This document shows, in pieces, positions 11,424-22,784 of a stretch of DNA of 64,000 bases. The stretch comes from Erythroxylum novogranatense. Its lineage: Eukaryota > Streptophyta > Magnoliopsida > Malpighiales > Erythroxylaceae. The stretch covers positions 17,966,350 through 18,030,349 of the forward strand of contig CM057234.1 in NCBI GenBank assembly GCA_029891385.1. The letters are read 5' to 3'. The notes below the pieces were generated by a model. It had not been told where the DNA came from. It made no database searches and was given only the letters and a program-made list of their open reading frames with translations. Position numbers and translations under genes: made by a program. Positions within the stretch are counted from its first letter, which is position 1; every line of letters starts with the position of its first letter.

Positions 11424-13940
11424 TCAGGCAGCCTTTGCATTTGACTTTATCCGTTTCACTCTCGAGTACAAAAACACCCCAGCAAGTGCCACGGCAGTTC
11501 CTGAAGTTGAAACCAACAAATAGTAAACCATCCATGAAATTAGAAATCACAAATTTCTCATCTGAAAAACTAGCTTGCTAGAACTCTGCGATGTTCATTA
11601 ATTTGCCAAAAAATGAAATTACCAATAGAGTTTATTGGTGAGACAGGAGTCTTAAAGAAGATAACTGATGAGACGATCACCACTACACGTTTCGCACAGT
11701 TTCCTACAGAGTGAGTGACAGCATTTACCATCTGCAGTATCATATAAGAAACCTGCAGAAATGGAGAGCACAAAATCAGGAAAAAAAAAAAAGAAACAGC
11801 AAATCAAAAGTGGAAGAGGGGTCAGAATGACAAACTGAAAATGATACAGCCAAAAGGAAATGGGTATGAAGATTCCTACTTGTTGGTAACTATGGAAACA
11901 CAACCCTGCAAGAACAGATCTTATGAACACCTCTCTGACATCCAAACCTTGGTTACCCTGAAACAACGAGTACAATAAAAGATGTCAAACGAGTGGCCTT
12001 GGTAGTTAGAGATTGTCAATGAGATCAGGCTTTTTATTATAGTAGTTAGAGATTGTCAATGAGATCAGGCTTTTTATTATAGTAGTTAGAGATTGTCAAT
12101 GAGATCAGGCTTTTTATTATACTACTCACAGCAGATTGAAGATATGGAGTGAATTTAACCCCTTCCGCGAAAATTGCAACAGGAACAAGAAGAATGAAAG
12201 AGATGATGGTTATTACTGAGAACAGATTGACGTTGTCCAAAGCTTCCTGTTAGGAACGATTGAAAGGGCATAGTCAATGACGTAAACTATGATAATTCCT
12301 ATTAGTTACTGAGAAAAATAGCTGCCACTTACCTCTTTATTTACCATGAACTTTTTGCTAAGTACATTTCTTGATTGATTAGTCACATTGGAAGCCATTG
12401 CACTCCAGAATCCAATCCTATTTCTCAGCAGAACACAAAACTTAAAGTAACAACGAGGAGTTAAACAATATCATTGAACAATCCAAAGTAGCCGGAATCG
12501 ATCTGGGTAGTTCTTACAAAAACAAAGAACAAGAAGGATAAGAAGAAGAAACTCTATGAACAAGAAATGACCTATTACCAATTGAAAGAGGCCACTGTAA
12601 ACGATGCCAGTGCCACTCCACCAACTACTGGTACCAGGGACAAAAGTACCAAAAGAGAGGGCGTCTGTGAACAAGTTAAAGCAGCTGATTATGCATTTAG
12701 GAACAGTATGCAATCAAATATCAGACCAAAAGCCCACGATGGGTCATCTCAGTATGGACTAAAGAAAGTAGAGATATTGCTTCATTAACAAAAATGTTCA
12801 GTGTACAACTGAAAACCAAATGGCAAAAAGTCTCAGCGATCCCATTTTTTAAAAAAGAATTTATTCCGCTATCTCTTTTGTTAGTTCTTAACCTCAGCAA
12901 GGAATAAGGATGAGAAGAGGACTGTGAAAAAGGGCTCCATAGCTTTGATTGTGTGAGTGAAGGAAACGGCGACTTTCCCAATACTAATGTTGGTCAGGAT
13001 GTTGCCTAATGTATGAGCTATCGCTAGCGGCAGGATAGCTGCAAACTGAAGAGTCAACTCATCAATGCAACATCTACAGAGCTACTGATACGAGAACAAA
13101 TAAATGAGATTAACCTGCACAGAGTTACAACACCGAATAGAGATTTCGTGCGTAAATGAGACCATTATGATAAAATATCCGAAAATGTTACCAAATCAAT
13201 AACCACAGATTTTATTTGAAAGATTATTATAATTCATTTTAAGTTTTTTTTATTTGATAGGCCAATAGGGACCGGCTACAACTGCAGGGAAGTACCTGGG
13301 AACGGGTTATCTGTGGCCTCTTATGGAGGTTCAATGTCCACATCAGGAGGACAATAAGAGTTCCGCAACCAAACTGGAAGGCAGTAACAGTTGCTGGAAA
13401 TGGACAGACTTTAAGAACCTGTACAACGGCAATACAAGAACGGAACCAACATGGGTATCTTGCGTTACTAGACGAACAAAATTTAGAACTTGGGTCGTGT
13501 AAAGAGTACAATACTAGCATCAATTTTCTTTCGAAAATTATACTAGCTTCAATTTTGCTGAAAGAAGATAAGAGAATAAGAACCTGTTTGTTGTAAATAT
13601 TGAAGTAGATGTTCAAAAGATACCAAAGGCCAAACATGGACCCCAGCTGCAAAGTCCGAACCAGGTCACCTGGTTTCTCAGCCTCACCAGCACTCTCTGG
13701 AACCGAGGCAGGTCCAGACTTGCAACCGTCAAATCCACGATTTGAACTTAAAAACGGAGCTGGAGTTGGAGTATTAAATCCATATAAAGAACCTGAAACT
13801 AAAGCTCTTCCAGAAATAACATCAAGTGGCTTTATATAAGTCCAGTTCACTATTTGGCTAATTATGGGGTTGGAACTGCCATATGGTTTTAGTTTCAAAA
13901 ATGCGGTGGAAGGAGACAGAGCTAGAGCTGCAGTCTGCAT
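11424..13940 (-). CDS. PPT: Plastid phosphoenolpyruvate/phosphate translocator, nine exons
   Basis: The product exchanges cytosolic phosphoenolpyruvate for stromal phosphate across the inner plastid envelope, feeding the shikimate pathway and fatty-acid synthesis. Coding exons read on the minus strand: 13940-13584, 13418-13296, 13045-12893, 12664-12579, 12417-12333, 12246-12130, 11957-11880, 11752-11623 and 11500-11424. All introns are GT-AG. Together they give 1206 nt, i.e. 401 residues, a normal length. The first roughly 80 residues (Ser/Ala/Pro-rich) fit a chloroplast transit peptide. Family blocks follow in order: [77 protein letters not shown] and [15 protein letters not shown]. The NIYNKQV and [12 protein letters not shown] wording separates PPT from the triose- and glucose-phosphate translocators. 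Exon 4 carries changes at usually conserved sites (see findings). It is the only intact host gene here. Exon edges are manual calls. Confidence 0.93.
12001..12120. repeat. 40-bp minisatellite, three copies, in PPT intron 6
   Basis: Three essentially identical 40-bp units containing TTAGAGATTGTCAATGAGAT sit just inside the 5' end of intron 6 of the PPT gene. Near-perfect identity suggests recent tandem duplication, so copy number may vary between accessions. There are no intervening spacers, so it is not a CRISPR-like array. Confidence 0.95.
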
Positions 13941-14137
13941 CTTTGAGGTATAAGAAAGAAAGAATAATGTAGACTTGAGACTTCGAATGAATCACAAAAG
14001 CGTTTGATTTGCATTTGGCAGCTTGCTTGGTCAAGGTTTGTGGTTCATATGTTCTGAACTTCTGTGTCCAAGTTAAAATAGGGTCAGCCAATGAGAAATT
14101 GGCATTTATAGTTAGTGATATAGTTCTTTTGGGGTAT
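13941..14137 (-). promoter_or_regulatory. Upstream region of PPT
   Basis: This should contain the 5' UTR and proximal promoter of PPT, read leftward. No confident TATA box was assigned. A copia element occupies the DNA directly upstream (from about 14138), so little original promoter may remain. Confidence 0.35.
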
Positions 14138-14661
14138 TGTCAGAGAATGTAGAGCAAATCACTAATTATTCGGGGCTAAATCAAGGTGAAGATTTGTTGC
14201 TTACGCATGCTATGACCCTTCCAATAAGTAAAAAATAATGGCTATTGGTTGCATGCTTTGGCCTCTTTCATTTAAGTCAACAATAATGACTACCGTTTAG
14301 AAATTTGTCATAGATATAAATTGAAGAAATTTTAGACAGATGCTTGAAACTTCAGCTATAAATAGAAGGCATGGTTGGAGACTTAAAAACACACCACTCC
14401 TTCTTACAAATCATCTCTTCAATTATTTTCTATGTATTTGATGAGTTTTAAAAGTCTTTTGTTCCAACCTTTGTACTTGAATACATTCTTCACATATTAG
14501 TAAAATTGTTTACTCTCCGACTGTGGACATTAATCATATTGACCAAACTATGTAAATCTTTATGTTCTATCCCATTTTATTTTGTCTATCTTTATTTTCG
14601 TTATTATTTTTCGAGCTATTAAATTCAACCGGTATCCGATCCAAGGGCAATTACCTTAACA
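14138..14661 (+). mobile_element. Probable 5' LTR of the outer copia element
   Basis: The right end is fairly clear: ...CCTTAACA directly before a primer-binding-like site. The left end is tentative, placed at TGTCAGAGAATG. A TATA-like GCTATAAATAGAAGG lies at about 14356. No matching 3' LTR is present after the copia pol remnant, so the boundary cannot be confirmed by a repeat. Confidence 0.45.
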
Positions 14662-14663
14662 AA

Positions 14664-14676
14664 CTAGTATCAGAGC
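14664..14676 (+). other. Primer binding site of the outer copia element
   Basis: TAGTATCAGAGC differs by one base from the tRNA-iMet complement TGGTATCAGAGC and lies two bases after the presumed LTR end. Confidence 0.65.
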
Positions 14677-14773
14677 TTCTCCTGTTGGTCTAACTTACCG
14701 TATATTTTGTAGTTGTCATTAAAGTGGACCCTTCACATCAGAAACTAACTAAAATTTTTTATTGTGTCTAAAC

Positions 14774-14966
14774 GGGGCCCACTGTCTCGATTTTCTCTTG
14801 TGGGGGCCCACTGCCTCGGATTTGTTTTGTGGAATCCACTGTCTCGGATTTATCTTCCAGGGCCCACAGTCTTCGTTTTGTTTTGTGGAGCCCACTGTCT
14901 CAATTTTATAAATGAAGTTCAGCTTTGCTTGTGGGACCCACATCTCGACTTTGCCTACGAGGCCAG
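14774..14966 (+). repeat. GGGCCCACTGTCTCG tandem array
   Basis: About five to six degenerate units of roughly 36-38 bp, each with a GGCCCACTGTCTCGG-like head and a TTTGTTTTGTGG-like tail. It lies between the copia primer binding site and the remaining pol sequence, where GAG should be. Confidence 0.8.
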
Positions 14967-15001
14967 CATCTAGCGCTTTTGTAGGGTCCCGACAGAGAGT
15001 G

Positions 15002-16368
15002 TTTTTCCACTTATGAGTTATTGAGTGGTGTAATTGTTTTTATGGATAATAATGCTGCTTGTAAAGTTATTGATAAAGGTACAGTCTAGATCAAAATGTA
15101 TGATGGATTAGAACACTCACTGACATTAGACACGTTCTTTATTTGAAGAAAAATCTCATCTCTTTAGGCACTCTCAATTCTCAAGGGTGCAAGTTCTCAG
15201 CTAAAGGTGAAGTTTTAAAAATTTCTAAAGGTGTTCTTGTATTGATGAAAGCTTGTAGGTCTAACAATTTGTATATTTTGCAGGGATCTACAGTAACAGG
15301 TGCTACGACAGTCTCTACTGATAGTGACATTACTAAATTGTGGCACATGCGTTTGGGATATATGGGTGAGAAAGATTTAACATTGTTAAGCAAGAGAGGC
15401 CTACTTTGAGGTCAAAGTACTAGTAAGATGGACTTTTGTGAGCATCGTATCTTTGGAAAGCAGAAACGAGTCAGTTTCAATTATCCAGCTGTTTACAAAA
15501 CTAAAAGTACTTTTGATTATATTCATTCTAATCTTTGGGGACCCTTCCGTGTTTCATCTAAAGGTAGTACCCGGTATATGTTGACTTTTATTTATGATTA
15601 TTCAAGGAAGATTTGGGTGTATTTCTTGAAACATAAAAATGAAGTTTTCTTAACTTTTAAGCAATGGAAAGTTTTGATTGAAAAGCAGATAGGAAAACAT
15701 GTTAAGCGGCTACAGACAGATAATAGTTTGGAATTTTATGGACGTGAATTCAATGAATTTTGCAAGAATGAAGGAAGTGCACGGCATCATACTGTCAGAA
15801 TGACTCTGCAACAAAATGGAGTTGCAGAGCGCATAAATTGGACTCTTTTGGAAAGGGCTCGATGTATGATCTCTAATGTAAGGTTGACACTTGATTTTTG
15901 GGCAGAAGCCATTGCTATAGCTTGCTACACCGTCAACCGCTCTCCTTGTGCTCCTTTTAATTTCAAGACTTTAGAGGAAGTTTGGTCAGGTACTCCTGTT
16001 GATTACTCTAGTTTAAGAATATTTGGGTGTCCAGTATATATGCATGTAAATGAGAGAAAGTTAGAGTCTAGGGCTAAGAAATGTATTTTTCTTGGTTATG
16101 CTTCAAGGGTAAAAGGATATCGTTTGTAGTGTCCTGATCCCAAGTCACCTAAATTTATAATTAGTAGGGATGTTACATTTAATAAGTCCTCTATATTGTA
16201 TCCTAAAAAAAAGTCTTGTAATCCTTGTAATTTAGAAAAAGAGGATAGTACACAGAAACAGGTGGAATGGTAGTTCAGGTCCTTCAAAGACGTCTTCTAC
16301 ACATCAAACATATCAAGCTGATGAACCAGATTTTGATCATGTTCAAGATGAACTAGAAGAAGAAGAAC
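15002..16368 (+). pseudogene. Outer copia element, protease C-terminus and integrase (part 1)
   Basis: Sequence opens inside the protease/linker region (STYELLSGVIVFMDNN) and runs through the GAG-pre-integrase domain ([14 protein letters not shown]) and the integrase core. Zinc-binding positions have decayed: the second His is Tyr, and the expected second Cys of CxxC reads Arg (CEHR). The first catalytic acid is Asn in YIHSNLWGP, while TDNSLEF and QQNGVAE keep the later positions. Stops occur at about 15406 and 16127, followed by frameshifts. GAG and the catalytic DSG/DSA of the protease are absent. The frame is cut at 16368 by the gypsy element and continues at 35319. Confidence 0.88.
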
Positions 16369-17000
16369 TGTTGGACCCCGAATTTTTTTTATGATGTCAT
16401 TAAGCATGAATTGTGATAATTAAGAGTTTATGCTTTAATTGATTAAATTGGGAGTATTAGTGGATAATTGAGGTTTATTTGAGTTTAATGTGGTTTAAAT
16501 GGAAATTATAAGATAAAAGTTTATGAGGGCATTTTGGAAAGTTTATGTGAGTTAAAGTGATTTAGGCTTGTTAGGAGGGGTTAGATGGTCTTTAGACTTA
16601 AAAGACTTAGAAGAAAATAGAAGAAGGAAAAAGAGAAGAGAAAGAAGAAGAAGAAGAGTTACGGGAGAGAGAAAAGAGAAGAGAAGAGAGTTTGTGATTC
16701 TAAGAGATTTCCGACAGTTTCGAACCGTTTTCGGGTAAGTTGTGCTTTGTTTAATCTTGTTTTGGTTAGATTAAACTTAGAAGAATGTTAAATGTAGCAG
16801 AATCGAAGGATTAGGGTTTTTAGGGCGAAAATGGTTAGATTCTTTGGGTTGATGTGTTTATGACTGATTTTGAGTTGTTAATGGGTTAGAAACGTAGTTT
16901 GAGACTTGATCTAAAGTTTAGATGTGTTGCAATTGCTAAAGGGATGGATTGAAATCGGAAAATGCAGGAAAATCAGGTTTCGGAGTTGTTCTCCAGACCC

Positions 17001-17185
17001 GCACGTCGTGACGTGCGTATGAACACCCCGCGGCGTGCGAGAAAGGGAAGCAACGTCGCGACGAATAAATGTTTATTCGCCGCGACGTGCGAAGGAGTGG
17101 TCTTCGTCGCGGCGAGCGAGGGCTGTTCGCCGCAACGAGTGTGGCTTTCGTCGCGGCAAACGTCCCTACGTCGCGACGAGCACCC
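17001..17185. repeat. GC-palindrome array in T1
   Basis: Words such as CGTCGCGACGA, CGCCGCGACG and CGTCGCGGCGAGCG are spaced at about 20-25 nt. The array starts with CCCGCACGTCGTGACG and ends before a conserved block reading ATATCTTTTTCTATAGATGTCC. It is much better preserved than the corresponding array in T2. Confidence 0.85.
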
Positions 17186-17442
17186 TGGTTCCAGCAAAGA
17201 TGAAGTTTGGTATTTTGGGTATATCTTTTTCTATAGATGTCCAAATGAGGTGATTTTAGATTCGTTGTGATCTAGAGATAAAGGAATACAAGTTGTATGG
17301 AGAAGGGAAGTTCGGAATTTGCCTCGAAGGGTTCAAAATTTTAGGAGGAGGTCGAATATAGGCTTTTAGTGCTTTACTTTGGATTTCTAAGCTTTGAATA
17401 TTTTCTGTGGATACTGATTGAATGGAAACTTGGTTGTTTTAG

Positions 17443-17512
17443 GAAACCAAGCTGACCCGCTTCCATCGCAAGAGGAAGGACATCAGTGAATCGGAGACTC
17501 AAGCGATCTTAG
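17443..17512 (+). other. Putative leader exon 2 of T1
   Basis: A 70-nt block preceded by TTGTTTTAG and followed by GTGGGTAATG. It is identical in position and length in T2 (34198-34267) and similar in position to the block in S1. Confidence 0.45.
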
Positions 17513-18129
17513 GTGGGTAATGTACTTATAGTTATTGTGTGACTAGGCAATTTCTTGCCTATGTATGAATATGTGTTATATGTTATGTATGTTTAAACAT
17601 GATAAGTTGAATGATTTTGATTTCATATATTTTGAAAGAATCATGGGAATTGATAGCATTACACTTTTGATTCTGAGCATGTTATGCCTCGACTTCGGTT
17701 ATGGCATTTTGACTAAATGCAAAGTATGAAAGCATACCTTATGATAAAATGATTATGAGCATGATTATGTGCTTTTGTTTGGGCGAGAGTGGAACCATTT
17801 CGTTAAATCACGTGCACGCCGACAAGAGCCTTCTCCGCTGCCGCTTGGGCCTATGAGATCCGAATGGACTCATTTCGTTCAGGGTGTAAACCTCGGTTTC
17901 TCCCTTTTGTTTCCATGGAACCCTCGAGCCATGTGATGTGCATTGCATTTGAACTGTTTGTTATGAAACATATTTGTGACATGTTTTGTGAGTCGAATTA
18001 ATTATCTTGAATGCATAAATTGCTTGATTAGCATGTGAGTGCTTGAATTAATGCCTGTATATATATAATATATATACGTACATATACTGATTTTGTCTTT
18101 AGTTACCGATGGCTATAATTATATTAGCC

Positions 18130-18169
18130 ACTGAGCTGTGTAGCTCAACCCATTACTTTCCCTCATCAG
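18130..18169 (+). promoter_or_regulatory. Hairpin plus acceptor-like site in T1
   Basis: TGAGCTGTGTAGCTCA forms a stem-loop, followed by ACCC, a CT-rich tract and CATCAG. If used as a 3' splice site it would join exon 2 to the LTR 3' end, the primer binding site and GAG. Confidence 0.45.
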
Positions 18170-18557
18170 GTGCAGAACAGGCCGATCGTTGATCTTGCAA
18201 GGGCATCAGAAACTTTGAGCTAGTTAGGAGCTTTCTATTAAGTTCGTATTTTGGTTGGCCCTCCGAGCATTTTATCATGGAGCATATTTCATGTATTGTG
18301 GATTGACACTTTATTTTGTAATGCGTATGGTTCAAAATACGTGTTTAAATTACTAACTTGATGGCTTATGAAATCGTGATGATTAATTCATGGTTAGAAT
18401 GCATGTCTAGGTGATTGATTGTATGAGAATGTATGTGTATGAATCGAACTATGTATAAATGTTAGAATCGGGTCCGATAAGTTTGGGCGCCTATCGCCGG
18501 CGCAAACCCGAGGGGTCGCCTCAGGAATGGGAATCTGGGACCCGAGCTCAACATGTT

Positions 18558-18570
18558 TGGTATCAGAGCG
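18558..18570 (+). other. Primer binding site of the Tekay-like element
   Basis: TGGTATCAGAGCG, complementary to the 3' end of the initiator methionine tRNA, lies four bases after the 5' LTR. Confidence 0.92.
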
Positions 18571-18731
18571 CCTAGGTTTAGTGTCCTCGGCTTAGACTGC
18601 ATAGTAGGATGAACTGTGTGATCTATGATTATTTGTTGCATTTGATTGAATGCATTAAGTGACATGCATATCATGCATACATGTAGATTGCCATATAGCT
18701 AATCCTTAGTGTTTCCATTTGAAGAAGTACG

Positions 18732-20273
18732 ATGCCACCTCGTAGAAGGACACGAGGAGTTCTGCAAGGATCTACTGCACCTGACTCTCCAACTAAAGAG
18801 GAGAGGACTGATGAGTCAGTAGCCCCAGGGAATGCTGAGGCTTCTATAGGGTTAGGCAGTGAACCCATGCTGTCGCAGTCTCAGGAGTCGCCGGTTCCGC
18901 AGGAGCCAGTGCCTCCTCTGGATCCGAGGTTGTTTTAGGCCTTCACCCAGACATTTGTTCAAAGTATGGGTCGATGCCACGCCTTTACCTTGATCCCGAT
19001 TGGAAGGGCGAACAATTTGATAGGTTGAGAAAGTATGGGGCAGTTGATTTCTTTGGGACATCAGATCCAAAGGAAGCCGAGACTTGGCTGAGAAAGACTG
19101 AGAGAGTACTGGATCAGATGGACTGTGAGGATGACGAGAGAGTCATCTATGCTGCAAGTTTGCTTCAAGGAGATACTCTGCATTGGTGGGAGACCGTGCC
19201 AGGCAGTCAGATGAGACCCGTAGGGTTGTCATGGCAGAACTTCTTGGCTGCTTTTAAGAAGAAGTATCTATCGAGGTTTATATTCGCAGAAGCGAGAGGA
19301 GTTCCTCGGTTTGACTCGAGAGGAGATGACAATCGGTGAGTATGGCGTCGGTTCACTCGGTTGGCGGTATGCTTGGATTTGATCTTGAGTGAAATTGCTA
19401 GATGTCGCCATTTGAGTCTGGGTCCGCACTTGGCTATCATAGAAGGTGATCAGGAGAACTTTTGTGATTTTCAGCATTTGGTTGAGGCGACTCGAGGTTG
19501 AGAATATTGAGAACATCAAGAGTCTTTGTGAACAAGAAGAGAAAGGGGAGAGCGATCCAGAGGGAGGTAGCACTAGTACTCCTATGCCAGACAGGAGTGC
19601 TAGGAGCTTCCCTGTTCAGTCTGAGGAGAGGAGCAGTGGTGCCAGTCGACCGAGACCGATGAGAACTAGTACTGTGTCTCACCAAGCCTCGACGGTGGGC
19701 GGCAGTAGAAGGGGAGATGGGGACAGGTCATCCGTCTCTAAGTGTGAGCACTGCGGCAATTTTCATGGTGGAGAGTTCTACCGATTGACGGGAGCATGTT
19801 TCAATTGTGGACAGAAAGGACACAGGGCCAGAGAGTGTCCTCAGCCTCCACGACAAGAGAGGAGTCAGATGCAAGTTCCGAGGAGGACAGAGACTGTGGG
19901 TCAGAGGACTACAACAGAGGTGGGTAGTTCTGATGCAGCCAAGAAGGTGGGTCTTCCGGGGAGACCGAGGGGACAGACACCAGCTAGGGTGTTTGCTATG
20001 ACTCGGGAGGACGCAAAGACCGCTCCTGATGTTGTGACTGGTATGATTCGACTCTTTTCTAATGATGTGATTGCCTTGATTGATCAAGGTTCTACTCACT
20101 CGTTTTTTTCTTCGAGTATACCTGTGTGGGATATGATTGTGAGCCCTTTGGATACTCCGCTGATGGTGAGTACTCCAATCGGCCAGTACATTGTGATTAG
20201 TCAAGTATTTAGAGAGTGTGAGCTTTGTATTGGTGGAGAACTTCTAGTGGTCGATTTAATGCCACTGAAATGA
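18732..20273 (+). pseudogene. GAG and protease of the Tekay-like element
   Basis: The start at 18732 (MPPRRRTRG) fits the clade. A stop after PLDPRLF (18936) and frame changes break the frame before the retrotransposon GAG domain (18974-19339, with TLHWWETV). A stop near 19339 follows. The last piece (from about 19446) carries the zinc knuckle CFNCGQKGHRAREC at about 19799 and the protease motif ALIDQGSTHSFFSS at about 20076. The catalytic Asp is kept but is followed by Gln, not the usual Pro or Ser. The frame ends at 20273 and the next overlapping frame continues the protease. Confidence 0.9.
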
Positions 20274-21983
20274 GAGGATTGGATGTGATTTTGGGTATGG
20301 ATACTTTAGAAAAGTACAATGCCCATTTGGATTGTAAGCAGAAGACAGTGGAATTTGATTTGGGTGATGGCAGAAGAGTGGTGTTTGCTGGGGATAGAAA
20401 AGCAAGTCCGCCCAGAATTGTTTCAGCATTGACAACAGAAAAGATGATGAAGAAGGGTTGTGAGGCGTTTTTGGCCTATGTGGTGGACACCAGGGCAGAT
20501 AGAGAAAAGTTGGAGGATATTCCAGTAGTCAGGGAATTCTCGGATGTCTTTCCCGAGGAATTGCCAGGACTACCGCCAACTAGGAAAATTGAGTTTCCCA
20601 TTGAGCTCTTTTCAGGTACGACGCCAATTTCAATTCCACCTTACCGGATGGCTCCGGCGGAATTGAAAGAGCTTAAGGAGCAGTTGGAAGAGTTGTTGGA
20701 GAAGGGGTATATTGGACCGAGCTCTTCGCCTTGGGGAGCTCCGGTTCTTTTTGTTAAGAAGAAAGATGGATCGTTGAGGATGTGTGTGGACTACAGGAAG
20801 CTGAATCAGGTTACTGTGAAGAACAGGTATCCGCTTCCTCGCATTGATGATCTGTTTGATCAATTGCAAGGGGCGAAAGTCTTCTCTAAGATAGCCTTGA
20901 GATCGGTTTACCATCAGTTGAGGATAAAGGAGTTGGACGTGCCCAAGACTGCTTTTAGGACGCGAAATGGGCATTTTGAGTTTATGGTGATGCTCTTTGG
21001 ATTGACAAATGCTCCTGCAGCTTTTATGGATTTGATGAATATGGTTTTTAAGCCATTCTTGGATCAATTTATCATTGTCTTTATCGATGATATCTTGGTT
21101 TATTCCAAGAGTGATGAGCAGCATGAGGAGCATTTGAGGATTTCTTTGGAGACTTTAAGGAGGAACGAGTTGTATGTCAAATTCGATAAATGCGAATTTT
21201 GGCTGAGAGAAGTTGCATTTCTTGGACATGTGATTTCAGAACAGGGAGTGCACGTGGATCCAAAGAAAATAGAAGCTGTGGTGAATTGGGAAGCCTCGAA
21301 GAATGTAGCAGAAGTGAGGAGCTTTCTGGGTTTGGCAGGTTACTATAGGAGATTTGTGGAGGGATTCTCTATGATATCCGCTCCGATCACTAAGTTGTTG
21401 AGAAAGAATCAAAAGTTTGTTTGGAGTGAGGAGTGTCAGAGGAGCTTCGAGGAGCTCAAGCGCAGATTGACGAGTGCCCCGATTCTGATTTTGCCATTGG
21501 GTGATGAGGGATATACTGTGTACAGTGATGCTTCGAGGAAGGGTCTTGGCTGTGTTTTGATGCAGGGAGATCGGGCAATTGCTTATGCTTCGAGGCAGTT
21601 GAAGCCGTATGAATTGAATTATACGACGCATGATTTGGAGTTGACAGCTGTGATCTTTGCCTTGAAGATTTGGAGGCATTATTTGTATGGAGTTCAGACG
21701 AGGATTTTTACCGATCATAAGAGTCTGAAGTACTTGTTGAACCAATAGGAACTGAATTTGAGGCAGAGAAGGTGGATTGAGTTGCTTAAGGATTATGATT
21801 TGTTGATTGAGTATCATCCGGGCAAGGCCAATGTAGTGGCGGATGCTTTGAGTAGGAAGTCTTCGATTGCGCATGTTCGTACAGTTTATCTGCCTTTATT
21901 GGAAGAGATGGCCAAGCTTAAGATAAGCTTAAAGCAAGAGGAGTCGGATTATCTTCTAGCTAACTTTCGAGTGAGACCGATAC
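20225..21983 (+). pseudogene. RT and RNase H of the Tekay-like element (part 1 of pol)
   Basis: Protease C-terminus ([19 protein letters not shown]), RT (VDYRKLN, then the catalytic FIDDILVYS), and RNase H with the [13 protein letters not shown] and [11 protein letters not shown] motifs. A stop at 21746 interrupts RNase H; sequence similarity continues through [15 protein letters not shown] to the insertion point at 21983. One position in RT has changed (FSKIALRS where SKIDLRS is usual), which removes a catalytic Asp. Integrase resumes at 31646 after the nested element. Confidence 0.92.
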
Positions 21984-22366
21984 TGGTAGAGTTAGGAGAA
22001 TTGAAGAAAGAAACAATACAATACCGACGATAAAAATGTGAATCTTTATTGATATATGTAAAAATGGAAGTTTCAACCAAGTATCTGTAGATTTTACAGT
22101 TGAACGAACACAATTCGAATAGACCAGAGACCAAGGAATTGCTTCCTCCCAGCTAACAGCCGACAATTATTCCAATACTGCCGATCCCTTTTCCCCTCCC
22201 CCATACTCTATATTTATAGTTTGTTATAGTTGTTTTGCGTATCCGTATTTGTCGGAGTTAGTTATTCTCTATTGTGGCTTTATTCTTCCTTCTGCTATAA
22301 ACTTGTATTGCCTTAGTAGGCTGGCCCACTGTGCCATCTATAACCGAGGATGGGCCTCCCTTATCA
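21984..22366 (-). mobile_element. 3' LTR of the Reina-like element
   Basis: 383 bp; on the plus strand it starts TGGTAGAGTTAGG and ends CCCTTATCA. It is nearly identical to 31258-31640. A TATA-like TATATTTATAG lies at about 22208 on the plus strand (reading CTATAAATATA on the minus strand, the element's sense). Confidence 0.95.
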
Positions 22367-22784
22367 ATACCGCCCCCCTGAAAACAGACCTTGTCCACAA
22401 GGTCTAAAGTAGGAAATTGCCCATGATAATCCACACAAGAGAGCCAGGAGGCTTCATCAGAAGGACGTCCAGCCCACTTGACAAGCAGTTGGTGACAGGG
22501 GGTGTGAGATGGACCCAAAGATTTAGAATCCAGAATATGTTCAGGAACAAATATCCCATCAGCAGCCAAGAAATTAGCAGGAAGAGCAGATGTGATAGGA
22601 TGGTTACCCGAGGCACGTTTAAGTTGAGAGACGTGGAAAACCGGATGCACCTTAGCTGAAGGAGGTAAGTCCAAACGGTAGGCAACATTGCCAACTCTTT
22701 GCAAGATGGTAAATGGTCCATAATAACGCGGGCTTAATTTGCTATAAACCCGCGTCGAAATGGAAGATTGGCGATGAGGTCGCA
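22258..22784 (-). pseudogene. Integrase C-terminus/chromodomain of the Reina-like element
   Basis: The minus strand reads SPRYYGPFTILQRVGNVAYR (integrase C-terminal GPY/F module), HPVFHVSQLK, and a chromodomain-like LLVKWAGRPSDEASWLS. The frame runs through the polypurine tract and ends inside the 3' LTR, so coding sequence and LTR overlap. Its upstream part lies beyond S2, from 27043. Confidence 0.88.
22367..22381 (-). other. Polypurine tract of the Reina-like element
   Basis: The minus strand reads AGGGGGGCGGTAT immediately before the 3' LTR and overlaps the end of pol (FQGGGI). Confidence 0.8.

Larger units (their letters stand above)
16369..18553 (+). mobile_element. 5' LTR (T1) of the Tekay-like element
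   Basis: Begins TGTTGGACCCCG and ends CTCAACA. Close identity to T2 (33118-35313) defines both ends. Internally there is a purine-rich leader, GTAAGT at 16735, a GC-palindrome array at 17001-17185, an exon-like 70-nt block at 17443-17512 and an acceptor-like hairpin/CAG ending at 18169. Confidence 0.93.

Noticed and set aside
12001..12120. CRISPR-like array
   Set aside because: Units are contiguous with no spacers, and it lies in an intron of a plant nuclear gene.
16936..17270. Four overlapping open frames on both strands in T1, with counterparts in T2
   Set aside because: Same composition effect of the GC array; T1 and T2 do not conserve the frames.
20630..21133. Long minus-strand frames opposite the Tekay-like RT (20630-21133, 21236-21874) and integrase (32110-32685)
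   Set aside because: Antisense shadows of conserved pol codons; no independent domain.
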